Origin: Rhizobiales bacterium Y(2018)
GTDB taxonomy: Bacteria; Pseudomonadota; Alphaproteobacteria; Rhizobiales; Aestuariivirgaceae
Length of the DNA stretch: 64,000 bases
NCBI GenBank assembly: GCA_005502925.1
Contig: SCPD01000010.1
Coordinates: 182,255 to 246,254 of the forward strand
Direction of reading: 5' to 3'
The notes below the pieces were generated by a model that searched no databases, had not been told where the DNA came from, and saw only the letters and a list, made by a program, of their open reading frames with translations. Below are positions 1 through 7,002 of this stretch, one piece after another. Position numbers and translations under genes: made by a program. Positions within the stretch are counted from its first letter, which is position 1; each line of letters begins with the position of its first letter.

Positions 1-265
1 CGATGAGCAGCAAGGACTGCGGGCCGGGTTCGAATATCAGATCGGCGGCATGCCGATGTCGGTCTACAGCAAGGCGGATTACGGCGACGACGACTTCTTC
101 TCCATCCTCGGCGGCTTGCGCTTCTATTTCGGTGGTGAGGACAAGAGCCTGATCCGCCGTCACCGCGAGGATGACCCGCGCAACCGCACGTTCGACTTGT
201 TGACGCAAGGCAGTCGTGACCGCGATCAGAGTGGTCCGGCGAACGGCGGCGGCGCGCCCCAGTAG
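1..265 (+). CDS. C-terminal fragment of outer-membrane barrel-like protein (5' truncated by window)
   Basis: The frame is open from the first base of the window and ends in a stop at 263-265, so only the last 87 codons or so are visible. The fragment is nearly a copy of the C-terminus of the next gene: both carry GFEYQ..GGMPMS, then a YGDDD turn, an FYFGGEDK strand and the tail IRRHREDDPRNRTFDL. Alternating aromatic and glycine residues suggest transmembrane beta strands, so an outer-membrane location is inferred. The two genes form a tandem pair on the same strand about 170 bp apart. The family is not one I can name and the function is unknown. Confidence 0.75.
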   Translation, partial: DEQQGLRAGFEYQIGGMPMSVYSKADYGDDDFFSILGGLRFYFGGEDKSLIRRHREDDPRNRTFDLLTQGSRDRDQSGPANGGGAPQ

Positions 266-434
266 TGATCTGACGAGCGCAAAATTACCTAGTGAAACTG
301 TGGCCAAGTAGTTGCAGTCGTTCATGAAAATGACGGCTGTCCAGCCTTTTCATTTGTGTGCCGCTGACCGGCCGGATAGATCAGCTGCGGGCGGACAGAA
401 CGATTCAAGTCCCCAAGAAAATCGAGGTACAAAA

Positions 435-1238
435 GTGATTACGAAGAAAGCCTGGCTGACCGGCGTTGCATTTGCGGGCGTGGTCGCCGTCACCAGTTTT
501 GGCGGTGCTGCGTTCGCCGCGGACATCACGGCGCCCAGCTGCGCCGTTTCGGCGCTCAACGGCAAGATCGAGGCCGGCGGCGGCTTTGCCGATGCCAAGG
601 ACGTAAACGGCGATTTCGCCTGGGAAGCTGGGGCTTCGCTTGCCTTCCCGCTCGGCTGCATGTTCGGTTTCCAGGCCGATTTCGGCGTGTCCGATCGCTT
701 CGACGACACGCAGTTCGGCGGCATCGGCCATTTCTTCGCGCGTGATCCGGAAAGCTATCTCCTCGGCATCGCCGGCGGCGTTGTCGATGGTGACGATGCG
801 ACTCTCTATGCCATCGGACCGGAAGCAGAGCTCTATTTCGGCAATTTCTCGCTCGAAGCCTGGGGCGGTTATGTCAACATCGATGCGAATGACGGCGAAG
901 GCGACGACTCCGGCTTCATCATCGCCGACATGGCCTATTATGTGACGGATGACTTCCGGGTTTCGCTCGGCGGCAAGATCATCGACGATTACGAGGGGGT
1001 GCGCGCCGGCTTCGAATATCAGTTCGCCGGCATGCCGATGTCGCTCTATAGCAATGTCGAATATGGCGATGACGACCAGCTGACGGTTCTCGGCGGCCTG
1101 AAGTTCTACTTCGGCGGCGAAGACAAGGGCCTCATCCGCCGGCACCGCGAGGACGATCCGCGCAACCGCACGTTCGATCTGTTCATCAAGGGCAAGGACC
1201 ATGGCAATGGCGGCGGCGGCGAGCTCCCGCCGACTTGA
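435..1238 (+). CDS. Exported beta-barrel-like outer membrane protein, tandem paralogue of the upstream gene
   Basis: Predicted exported protein of 267 aa. I place the start at GTG 435 because a GAGG ribosome-binding sequence sits 7 bases upstream (424-427) and the reading then opens directly into a signal peptide (ITKKAWLTG, hydrophobic core, cleavage near AFA-ADI). The frame is open further upstream to 312, but that stretch does not look like protein. The mature part is Gly- and aromatic-rich with repeated short strands and two Cys (SCAV, LGCMF), consistent with a small barrel. The last 85 residues are about 80% identical to the gene truncated at the window edge. A strong terminator follows. 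No precise function is assignable. Confidence 0.8.
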   Translation: MITKKAWLTGVAFAGVVAVTSFGGAAFAADITAPSCAVSALNGKIEAGGGFADAKDVNGDFAWEAGASLAFPLGCMFGFQADFGVSDRFDDTQFGGIGHFFARDPESYLLGIAGGVVDGDDATLYAIGPEAELYFGNFSLEAWGGYVNIDANDGEGDDSGFIIADMAYYVTDDFRVSLGGKIIDDYEGVRAGFEYQFAGMPMSLYSNVEYGDDDQLTVLGGLKFYFGGEDKGLIRRHREDDPRNRTFDLFIKGKDHGNGGGGELPPT

Positions 1239-1261
1239 TCGATCTGACCTTGTTTAGGGTG

Positions 1262-1296
1262 AAGAGCCGCGGGTATCCGCGGCTCTTTGCTTTTTT
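1262..1296 (+). terminator. Rho-independent terminator after the barrel gene
   Basis: A perfect 11-bp stem (1262-1272 with 1277-1287), a 4-base loop and a following tract containing six consecutive T (1291-1296). It lies 24 bp after the stop of the exported barrel protein. Confidence 0.9.
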
Positions 1297-1383
1297 GTCT
1301 TACCGGTGGCAGCAAAACCGCTTCACAGCTTTTGAGCCGGTGCGGTACGGTTCAACCAGTTTGGCAAGATCATAGGGAAGCAT

Positions 1384-2568
1384 ATGCGGCGCGCCGGGCA
1401 TGTCCTGCTGTGTTGGGAGTTCGGTGCCGGCAACGGCCACGCGCGCCGGCTCCACTTGATCGGCAAACGGCTCGAGGCTTTGGGCTTCACGACGGCCTAT
1501 GGCTTGCGGCGCCCGGAGGTCGGGGCCGCGATCGGCATCGCCGCGGAGACGATCAGGCCGGCGCCGAACTGGCCATTGCGCCCCGTTGACGCCAATCCGG
1601 CCCAACATATGACCAGTGCCACCTATGGCGATTATCTCGCCCAGATGATGCTCGGACCTCATGACGATCTCGATGAGCGTCTGCTTCTATGGCATGAGCT
1701 CATCGAAGCGGAGCGGCCGGACATCATCATCGCTGACTATGCGCCCAGTGTCTCGCTTCTGTCCTTCGGACGCATTCCGGTTGCCGCGATCGGCGACGGC
1801 TATACTTTGCCGCCGGCCGCGCTTTCCGTCTTTCCGCGTCTGCTTGAGAACGTGCCTCTGGAATATGAGGAAAACGATGTGGTGCGGCGGATCAATCGCG
1901 CAGTGAGAAATTACAATCCGTTGCCGATCTCACACTATCCGGAGATCAATCGCGCCGATCAGCATCATCTCCTCACACTGCCCTGTCTCGATCCCTATCG
2001 CGAGCATCGCGTTGGCGGCTGGCTCGGCACGGTGGACAGGGTGGTGATTGCTCCTCAGGACGAGGCGCCGAGACAATTCTTCTCCTATTTCCAGGAGAAC
2101 CGGCAAATCGATGCGCGGCTCATCGACGGACTCATCCAGTCTGGGGTGACGGGCAAGGCAATTTTTCTGCTGCCCTTGCGGCGGACCGTGAAGCGTCTCG
2201 CGGCGGTGGGCATCGAGGCTCCCGATGGTCTTGCCGATCTCGCCCTGGAGCTCGCCCGGTGCGGTGTGCTGGTGCATCAAGGGACCGTCGGCATGGCGAT
2301 GGCCGGCATTGCCGCTGGGCTGCCGCAAGTCATGTTGCGATCCGATCTCGAAAAGACGCTCACCGCACAGGCGATCGCCGCGCATGGCGCCGGTATCGCC
2401 CTCGGCTGGAGCACTTTCGTTGCGGAAGATCTCGCGGCGGCGATCCGGCAAGCGGTGGGCGACCCCCACATGCATGCGGTCGCGCGCAATCTCGGGCGGG
2501 TCAACGAACGCTATCTCAAGCTCGACGCCGTGAGCGAAATCGCCAATGCCTGCGCGACGTTAATCTGA
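1384..2568 (+). CDS. Glycosyltransferase, GT-B fold, UGT/MGT-like
   Basis: Protein of 394 aa resembling nucleotide-sugar-dependent glycosyltransferases of the UGT/MGT type. The N-terminus has a first strand followed by a glycine-rich GAGNGHARRL turn. The C-terminal half has the donor-binding signature region (LARCGVLVHQGT, then GMAMAGIAAGLPQ, residues about 290-320), where the His-Gln and following Gly residues normally contact the diphosphate. The ATG at 1384 is preceded by GGGAAG at 1376-1381. It is separated from the upstream barrel gene by a terminator, so it is probably transcribed on its own. Acceptor and sugar donor cannot be inferred. Residues 170-260 are less conserved in appearance. 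Confidence 0.7.
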   Translation: MRRAGHVLLCWEFGAGNGHARRLHLIGKRLEALGFTTAYGLRRPEVGAAIGIAAETIRPAPNWPLRPVDANPAQHMTSATYGDYLAQMMLGPHDDLDERLLLWHELIEAERPDIIIADYAPSVSLLSFGRIPVAAIGDGYTLPPAALSVFPRLLENVPLEYEENDVVRRINRAVRNYNPLPISHYPEINRADQHHLLTLPCLDPYREHRVGGWLGTVDRVVIAPQDEAPRQFFSYFQENRQIDARLIDGLIQSGVTGKAIFLLPLRRTVKRLAAVGIEAPDGLADLALELARCGVLVHQGTVGMAMAGIAAGLPQVMLRSDLEKTLTAQAIAAHGAGIALGWSTFVAEDLAAAIRQAVGDPHMHAVARNLGRVNERYLKLDAVSEIANACATLI

Positions 2569-2711
2569 GGATAGGCACAGGCTTGCGATTTGCCCCTTGT
2601 CATCATCGCAAAACGGCGCAAGCATAGAGGCTGAGGATCCGCCCCGACGGGGTTTCCTCGCAAGACGGGCGGTCCCGGACGGCATTGGCGCAGTCAAAGG
2701 GAGGTCCCGGA

Positions 2712-4778
2712 ATGAGCAGCACGAATGGCAGAGAACGTCGGGGTCCGAGGTGCATCGCACTCGTCGGGCCCTATCTGAGCGGCAAGACCACACTTCTCGA
2801 AGCCATCCTGTTTCGCCTCGGCGCCGTGCCGCGCCAGGGCAAGGTCTCCGACAAGACCAGTATCGGTGACGCGGCGCCGGAAGCGCGGGCGCATGGCATG
2901 AGCATCGAGCTCAATGCGGCGAGCGCCTCCTTCATGGGCGAGAGCTTCACCTTCATCGATTGCCCTGGCTCGATCGAGTTCGGCCAGGAGGCGCGCGCCG
3001 CGCTCACCGGCTGCGATGCCGCCGTCGTCGTCTGCGAGCCTGACGACAAGAAGGTGCCGGCCCTGCAGCTGATCCTCAAACAGCTCGATGATCTCAACAT
3101 TCCCCGTTTCGTCTTCATCAACAAGATCGACCGCACCGAGAGCCGGCTGCGCGATGTGTTGACCTATCTGCAGCCGGCCAGCAGCACTCCGCTGCTGTTG
3201 CGCCAGATTCCGATCTGGAAGGACGAGATCGTGCGCGGCTTCGTCGATCTCGCTCTCGAGCGCGCCTTCATCTATCGCGAAAATTCGCCGAGCGAAGTCG
3301 TCGAGATGCCCTCCGACATCCTCGACCGGGAAAAGGAAGCCCGCTTCGCAATGCTGGAAAAGCTCGCCGATTACGATGACGAGCTGATGGAGCAGCTGCT
3401 CTCCGATATCGAGCCGCCGCGCGACCGCGTCTTCAGCGATCTCACGCGGGAACTGGCGGAGGGGCTGATCACGCCGGTGCTGTTCGGCTCGGCCGAGAAC
3501 GGTAATGGCATCCTGCGCCTCATGAAGGCGCTGCGCCATGAGGCGCCGGGCGTCGCCGAGACCGCCAGACGGCTGGGCCTCGGCGCCGTCAATGGCAATG
3601 GCGGGGCGGCGCTGCAGATTCTCAAGACCTTCCATACCGCGCATGGCGGCAAGCTGTCGCTCTCGCGCGTGCTTTCGGGCGCGATCGCCGACAGTGCCAC
3701 GGTCTATGGCGGCAAGGGCCAGGATGCGCGCGTCGCCGGACTTTTCACGCTGATGGGATCGACGCCGCAGAAGATCGCCAAGGCGGAAGCGGGCGACACG
3801 GTGGCGCTCGGCAAGCTCGACAATATGGCGACCGGCGAGACCATCTCGACGGCGAAGGGCGCGGTGAAGCAGCTGATGAAGCTCGACGTGGCGCCGGGCG
3901 TCTACGGGCTCGCCATCTCGGTCGCCGACCGCAAGGACGAGGTCAAGCTCACCAGCGCCATCGCCAAGCTCATCGAGGAGGATCCCTCGCTGTCGCTGGA
4001 GCAGAACCAGAGCACGCATGAAATGGTGCTGTGGGGGCAGGGCGAGATGCATCTGCGCGTGGCGCTGGAGAAATTGCAGGGCAAGTTCGGCGTCCAGGCC
4101 AATGCGCGGCCGCGGCGCATCGACTATCGCGAGACGATCCGCAAGTCGGTGCAGATCCGCGGCCGGCACAAGAAGCAGTCGGGCGGTCATGGCCAGTTTG
4201 GCGACATCGTTGTCGAGATCAAACCGCTGGCGCGGGGGTCAGGCTTCGCCTTCACCGACACGATCAGCGGCGGCGTGGTGCCGAAGCAATATATCCCCGC
4301 GGTCGAAACCGGCATCCGCGACTGGATGGGGCAGGGGCCGCTCGGCTTCCCGGTGGTGGACTTCACCGTCAACCTGTCCGACGGCTCCTATCATGATGTC
4401 GATTCCTCGGAAATGGCGTTCAAGACGGCGGCCCGCATCGCGATGAGCGACGGCATGCCGCAATGCTCGCCGGTGCTGCTCGAGCCGGTCGTCGCGGTGG
4501 AGATTCACGTGCCGAGCGAGGCGACGTCACGCGTCAACCAGATCGTTTCCGGCCATCGTGGTCAGCTTCTGGGCTTCGATGGGCGCGAGGGCTGGTCCGG
4601 GTGGGACACGGTGAAGGCGCATATGCCGGAAAGCGAGATGGGCTCGCTCATCATCGAGCTCAGATCGGCGACGGCCGGCGTCGGCACCTTCGTGTTCAAG
4701 CACGACCATATGTCGGAACTGACGGGACGCCAGGCCGATCAGGTCGTGACCAACCGGAAGGCGACGCTCGCTGCCTGA
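2712..4778 (+). CDS. Elongation factor G-like translational GTPase (EF-G paralogue)
   Basis: Protein of 688 aa with the EF-G domain order: GTP-binding domain (P-loop GPYLSGKTTL near residue 20, DCPGS G3, NKID G4), then domain II, III, IV and V. The ATG at 2712 is chosen because AAGGGAGGT ends 6 bases upstream; an in-frame ATG at 2685 lacks such a site. The sequence diverges from housekeeping EF-G: the P-loop lacks the usual AHID lead-in and the switch I region is poorly recognisable. There are no ribosomal-protein or tufA neighbours, so this is unlikely to be the str-operon fusA. It is probably a specialised second EF-G; whether it acts in translocation, recycling or stress is unknown. Confidence 0.85.
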   Translation: MSSTNGRERRGPRCIALVGPYLSGKTTLLEAILFRLGAVPRQGKVSDKTSIGDAAPEARAHGMSIELNAASASFMGESFTFIDCPGSIEFGQEARAALTGCDAAVVVCEPDDKKVPALQLILKQLDDLNIPRFVFINKIDRTESRLRDVLTYLQPASSTPLLLRQIPIWKDEIVRGFVDLALERAFIYRENSPSEVVEMPSDILDREKEARFAMLEKLADYDDELMEQLLSDIEPPRDRVFSDLTRELAEGLITPVLFGSAENGNGILRLMKALRHEAPGVAETARRLGLGAVNGNGGAALQILKTFHTAHGGKLSLSRVLSGAIADSATVYGGKGQDARVAGLFTLMGSTPQKIAKAEAGDTVALGKLDNMATGETISTAKGAVKQLMKLDVAPGVYGLAISVADRKDEVKLTSAIAKLIEEDPSLSLEQNQSTHEMVLWGQGEMHLRVALEKLQGKFGVQANARPRRIDYRETIRKSVQIRGRHKKQSGGHGQFGDIVVEIKPLARGSGFAFTDTISGGVVPKQYIPAVETGIRDWMGQGPLGFPVVDFTVNLSDGSYHDVDSSEMAFKTAARIAMSDGMPQCSPVLLEPVVAVEIHVPSEATSRVNQIVSGHRGQLLGFDGREGWSGWDTVKAHMPESEMGSLIIELRSATAGVGTFVFKHDHMSELTGRQADQVVTNRKATLAA

Positions 4779-4790
4779 GGAGCAGGACGG

Positions 4791-5765
4791 TCAGGTTAGA
4801 TAGGCGATCAGCCCCGACGCCAGCATGAGCATGGAACCCATGCTGACGATGTCGGTTACCGTCGTCAGGATGATGCTCGATGCGGTGGCGGGGTCGGCGC
4901 CCAATTTCTTGAGCGCGATGGGCACCGATGCGCCGGACAGCCCGCTGACCATGACGGATAGAATCGTGGCGATGAAAACGATCAAGGCGAGATAGGCGGG
5001 GCCCTTGTCGCCCTGCATCACCGCGACGATGTAGATCACCAGCCCGACGAGAACACCGGTGACGATGCCGTGCAGGATGCCGAGGCGGATCTCCTTCCAC
5101 AGCGCGACGGAGTAGAAATCGGTGCTGCCGGTGCGTTCCAGTGTCCGCAAGGTGATGGCGAGCGCCTGGGCGCCGGTATTGCCGGACTGACCGGCGAGAA
5201 CGGGCAAAAAGGCGGCGAGCAGCACGACGCGATCGATCGTATCCTGATAGTTGCCGACCACGAGGCCCGCGGCGAAGGCGGTGATGAGATTGATCATCAG
5301 CCAGGGCAGGCGTGATCTGACTGACGCCAGGAAGGGCGTCGCCACGGTCTCGCCTTCGTCGACACCAACCATTCGGCCGGGCGTCGCGGTGAGGCGGGCT
5401 TCCTCGATTTCATGCAGCTTGGAGGCGCGCACCACGCCGCGCAACTTTCCGTTGCGGGCGCAGACGGGATATTCCGGGATTTCCATGCCCTTGATGCGTT
5501 TCAGGGCATCATGCACGTCGACACCCTGCTGGAGCGACACGACCTTGGTCATCATGACATCGGCGATCTTGGCCTTGTCGTCGGCGAGGATCAGGTCGCG
5601 CATGACGCAGAGCCCCATAAGCCGCCCTTTCTTGTCGACGACCATGGGATAGGTGAAAAGCCGGTCGCGCGGCGTGGCGCGGATGGCGGCGATCGCCTCC
5701 TCGACAGTGTCGTCGGGCCCCAGCTTCAGGACCGGCTCCTGCATGATGTCTTGAATGGTCGTCAT
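4791..5765 (-). CDS. mgtE: Magnesium transporter, MgtE family, lacking the N domain
   Basis: Inner-membrane Mg2+ channel/transporter. The 324-aa protein begins directly with a CBS pair (residues about 1-125, with TYPMVVD, MGLCVMRD and PEYPV segments), followed by five membrane helices containing the MgtE pore signature PVLAGQSGNTGAQAL near residue 200. The usual N-terminal superhelical MgtE_N domain is missing, so gating would rely on the CBS pair alone. Start ATG at 5765 has an AAGGGG sequence upstream. An earlier in-frame start would run into the palindromic repeat at 5780. The gene is convergent with the EF-G-like gene, with 12 bp between stops. Confidence 0.85.
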   Translation of the reverse strand: MTTIQDIMQEPVLKLGPDDTVEEAIAAIRATPRDRLFTYPMVVDKKGRLMGLCVMRDLILADDKAKIADVMMTKVVSLQQGVDVHDALKRIKGMEIPEYPVCARNGKLRGVVRASKLHEIEEARLTATPGRMVGVDEGETVATPFLASVRSRLPWLMINLITAFAAGLVVGNYQDTIDRVVLLAAFLPVLAGQSGNTGAQALAITLRTLERTGSTDFYSVALWKEIRLGILHGIVTGVLVGLVIYIVAVMQGDKGPAYLALIVFIATILSVMVSGLSGASVPIALKKLGADPATASSIILTTVTDIVSMGSMLMLASGLIAYLT

Positions 5766-5779
5766 ACCGAGGCACCCCT

Positions 5780-5906
5780 TAGAGCCCTTCCCATTTTGAT
5801 CGAATTGTTTCGATTCGATCAAAATGGGAAATGGGGCTCAAATACATTTGATCTGGAGCGCTTCCTTATCGCCAAAGTCGAGCAACTTTGGCGGGAAGCG
5901 CTCTAG
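5780..5906. repeat. Two-hairpin palindromic intergenic repeat, copy A
   Basis: A 127-bp element bounded by tagagc/ctctag-like ends and made of two imperfect hairpins: one around a TTTTGATCGAAT inverted repeat (5781-5838) and one around GCGCTTCC...GGAAGCGC with an ACTTTGGCG stem (5855-5904). The same element occurs in inverted orientation at 16672-16796. It lies between mgtE and the FecR-type gene. Confidence 0.85.
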
Positions 5907-6152
5907 TTCCGCTCACCCACGCAGATCAGCCGGAGCTCACCCTTCGCCCGAATCTTATGGCCGGTCGCTGGGTTTTGCCACACTGCCGCATCGGAGCGCT
6001 CGCGTGGCAAGCAGGACGGAGGCTTGTCAACTAAAAGTTTTGACAGATATTTCAAGGCCATGGCGTAAATAAGTAGGAAGACATATTGCGGTTTACGTTC
6101 CGATAGAGCAAAATGAGAGTCTGAGGGCGCATCATATCTAAGGATTCGAATT
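5907..6152. other. Intergenic region upstream of the FecR-type gene
   Basis: No convincing gene. It holds an inverted repeat TGTCAA-N9-TTGACA (6025-6045), a possible operator or promoter component for the fecR-like gene that starts at 6153. A matching -10 box at normal spacing is not evident. Confidence 0.4.
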
Positions 6153-6923
6153 ATGGCGTATGTTGCGCGCCTTGCCGGCGCAGGCGTGATCTGCCTCTAT
6201 GCCCTCACCACTCCCATGCAGGCCGCCACCCCGATCGGCAAGGTATTTGCCAAATCGGGCTCACCGAGTGCCGCTGGGCCAGGAGGCAAGCGAAGGCTTG
6301 TCGAGGGAAGCCCTGTCTATGAAGACGATCAGGTCCAGACGGGCAGTGGCAATGTTCAGATCATCTTCGTCGATGACACGAAACTTGTGGTCGGGCCCAA
6401 CTCCAACCTCGTCATCGACCGCTTCCTCATGCGGGGCGGCAACAAGGCAAGAAAGTTCTCCGTCAATGCGTTGCGCGGCACTTTTCGCTTCATCAGCGGG
6501 CATAGTGCCAAGAACGCCTATGACATCAAAACCGCCAATGCCACGATCGGTATCCGCGGCACGGCCTTCGACTTCTCCTCGGGTCGTGCGACGCTCGTCG
6601 CCGTTCACGCGGGCCAGGTCAGGCTGTGTGCCTATGGCAATTGCGAAACCGTCGATGACCGTTGCGGCGTCGGTCGCGCCCAGAATGGTGATATTGACGA
6701 ACTCGGCGGCAAGGCGAAAGGCAGAGCCATCAGGAGCCTGCCCTATATCATCAACCAGGGTCCGCTGGCGCGACCGTTCCGGGTCAATACCTCGTCCTGC
6801 CGCTCGGTCGCGACCTTGTTCCAGAACTTCTTCGGTGGCGGCTCACAGGGCGGCCAAAGCGGTCAGGAACGCAGCCCGAGAACCACGAACAGCCCACCCG
6901 ATACTGGCGGGTATGGCGGCTGA
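6153..6923 (+). CDS. FecR-domain exported protein
   Basis: Protein of 256 aa with an N-terminal signal peptide (cleavage after MQA-ATP, near residue 24) and a FecR domain: VYEDDQVQTGSGNVQIIF, then an LVVGPNS strand, a fully recognisable NALRGTFRF stretch, and the hallmark IKTANATIGIRGTAF near residue 130. Four Cys in the second half could form disulfides in the periplasm. The C-terminus is Gly/Gln/Ser/Pro-rich and low complexity. It lies 80 bp upstream of a CHASE2-adenylate cyclase on the same strand. This pairing recurs in proteobacteria, so the FecR protein is likely the periplasmic partner or ligand sensor of the cyclase (inferred). Confidence 0.85.
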   Translation: MAYVARLAGAGVICLYALTTPMQAATPIGKVFAKSGSPSAAGPGGKRRLVEGSPVYEDDQVQTGSGNVQIIFVDDTKLVVGPNSNLVIDRFLMRGGNKARKFSVNALRGTFRFISGHSAKNAYDIKTANATIGIRGTAFDFSSGRATLVAVHAGQVRLCAYGNCETVDDRCGVGRAQNGDIDELGGKAKGRAIRSLPYIINQGPLARPFRVNTSSCRSVATLFQNFFGGGSQGGQSGQERSPRTTNSPPDTGGYGG

Positions 6924-7002
6924 TCTCCCAGACCGGAGGCCGCGCGGGACGGATGTGAGAAACGATCCGCGCGGGCTCACCACCCAAGACAGGGAAAGCT
7001 GA

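Noticed and set aside
2694..4190. A 498-codon open frame antisense to the EF-G-like gene
   Set aside because: Its composition (Arg/Ala/Leu/Glu/Asp-rich) matches a high-GC shadow frame, and the sense strand encodes a clear EF-G protein with GTPase motifs.
6040..6071. TTGACA...TAAATA as a sigma-70 promoter for the FecR gene
   Set aside because: The spacer would be 20 bp, beyond the normal 16-18, so only the inverted repeat TGTCAA/TTGACA is kept as a weak candidate.
5824..6072. Short + strand open frame spanning the end of the repeat element
   Set aside because: It begins inside the palindromic repeat, has no ribosome-binding sequence and no protein-like features.
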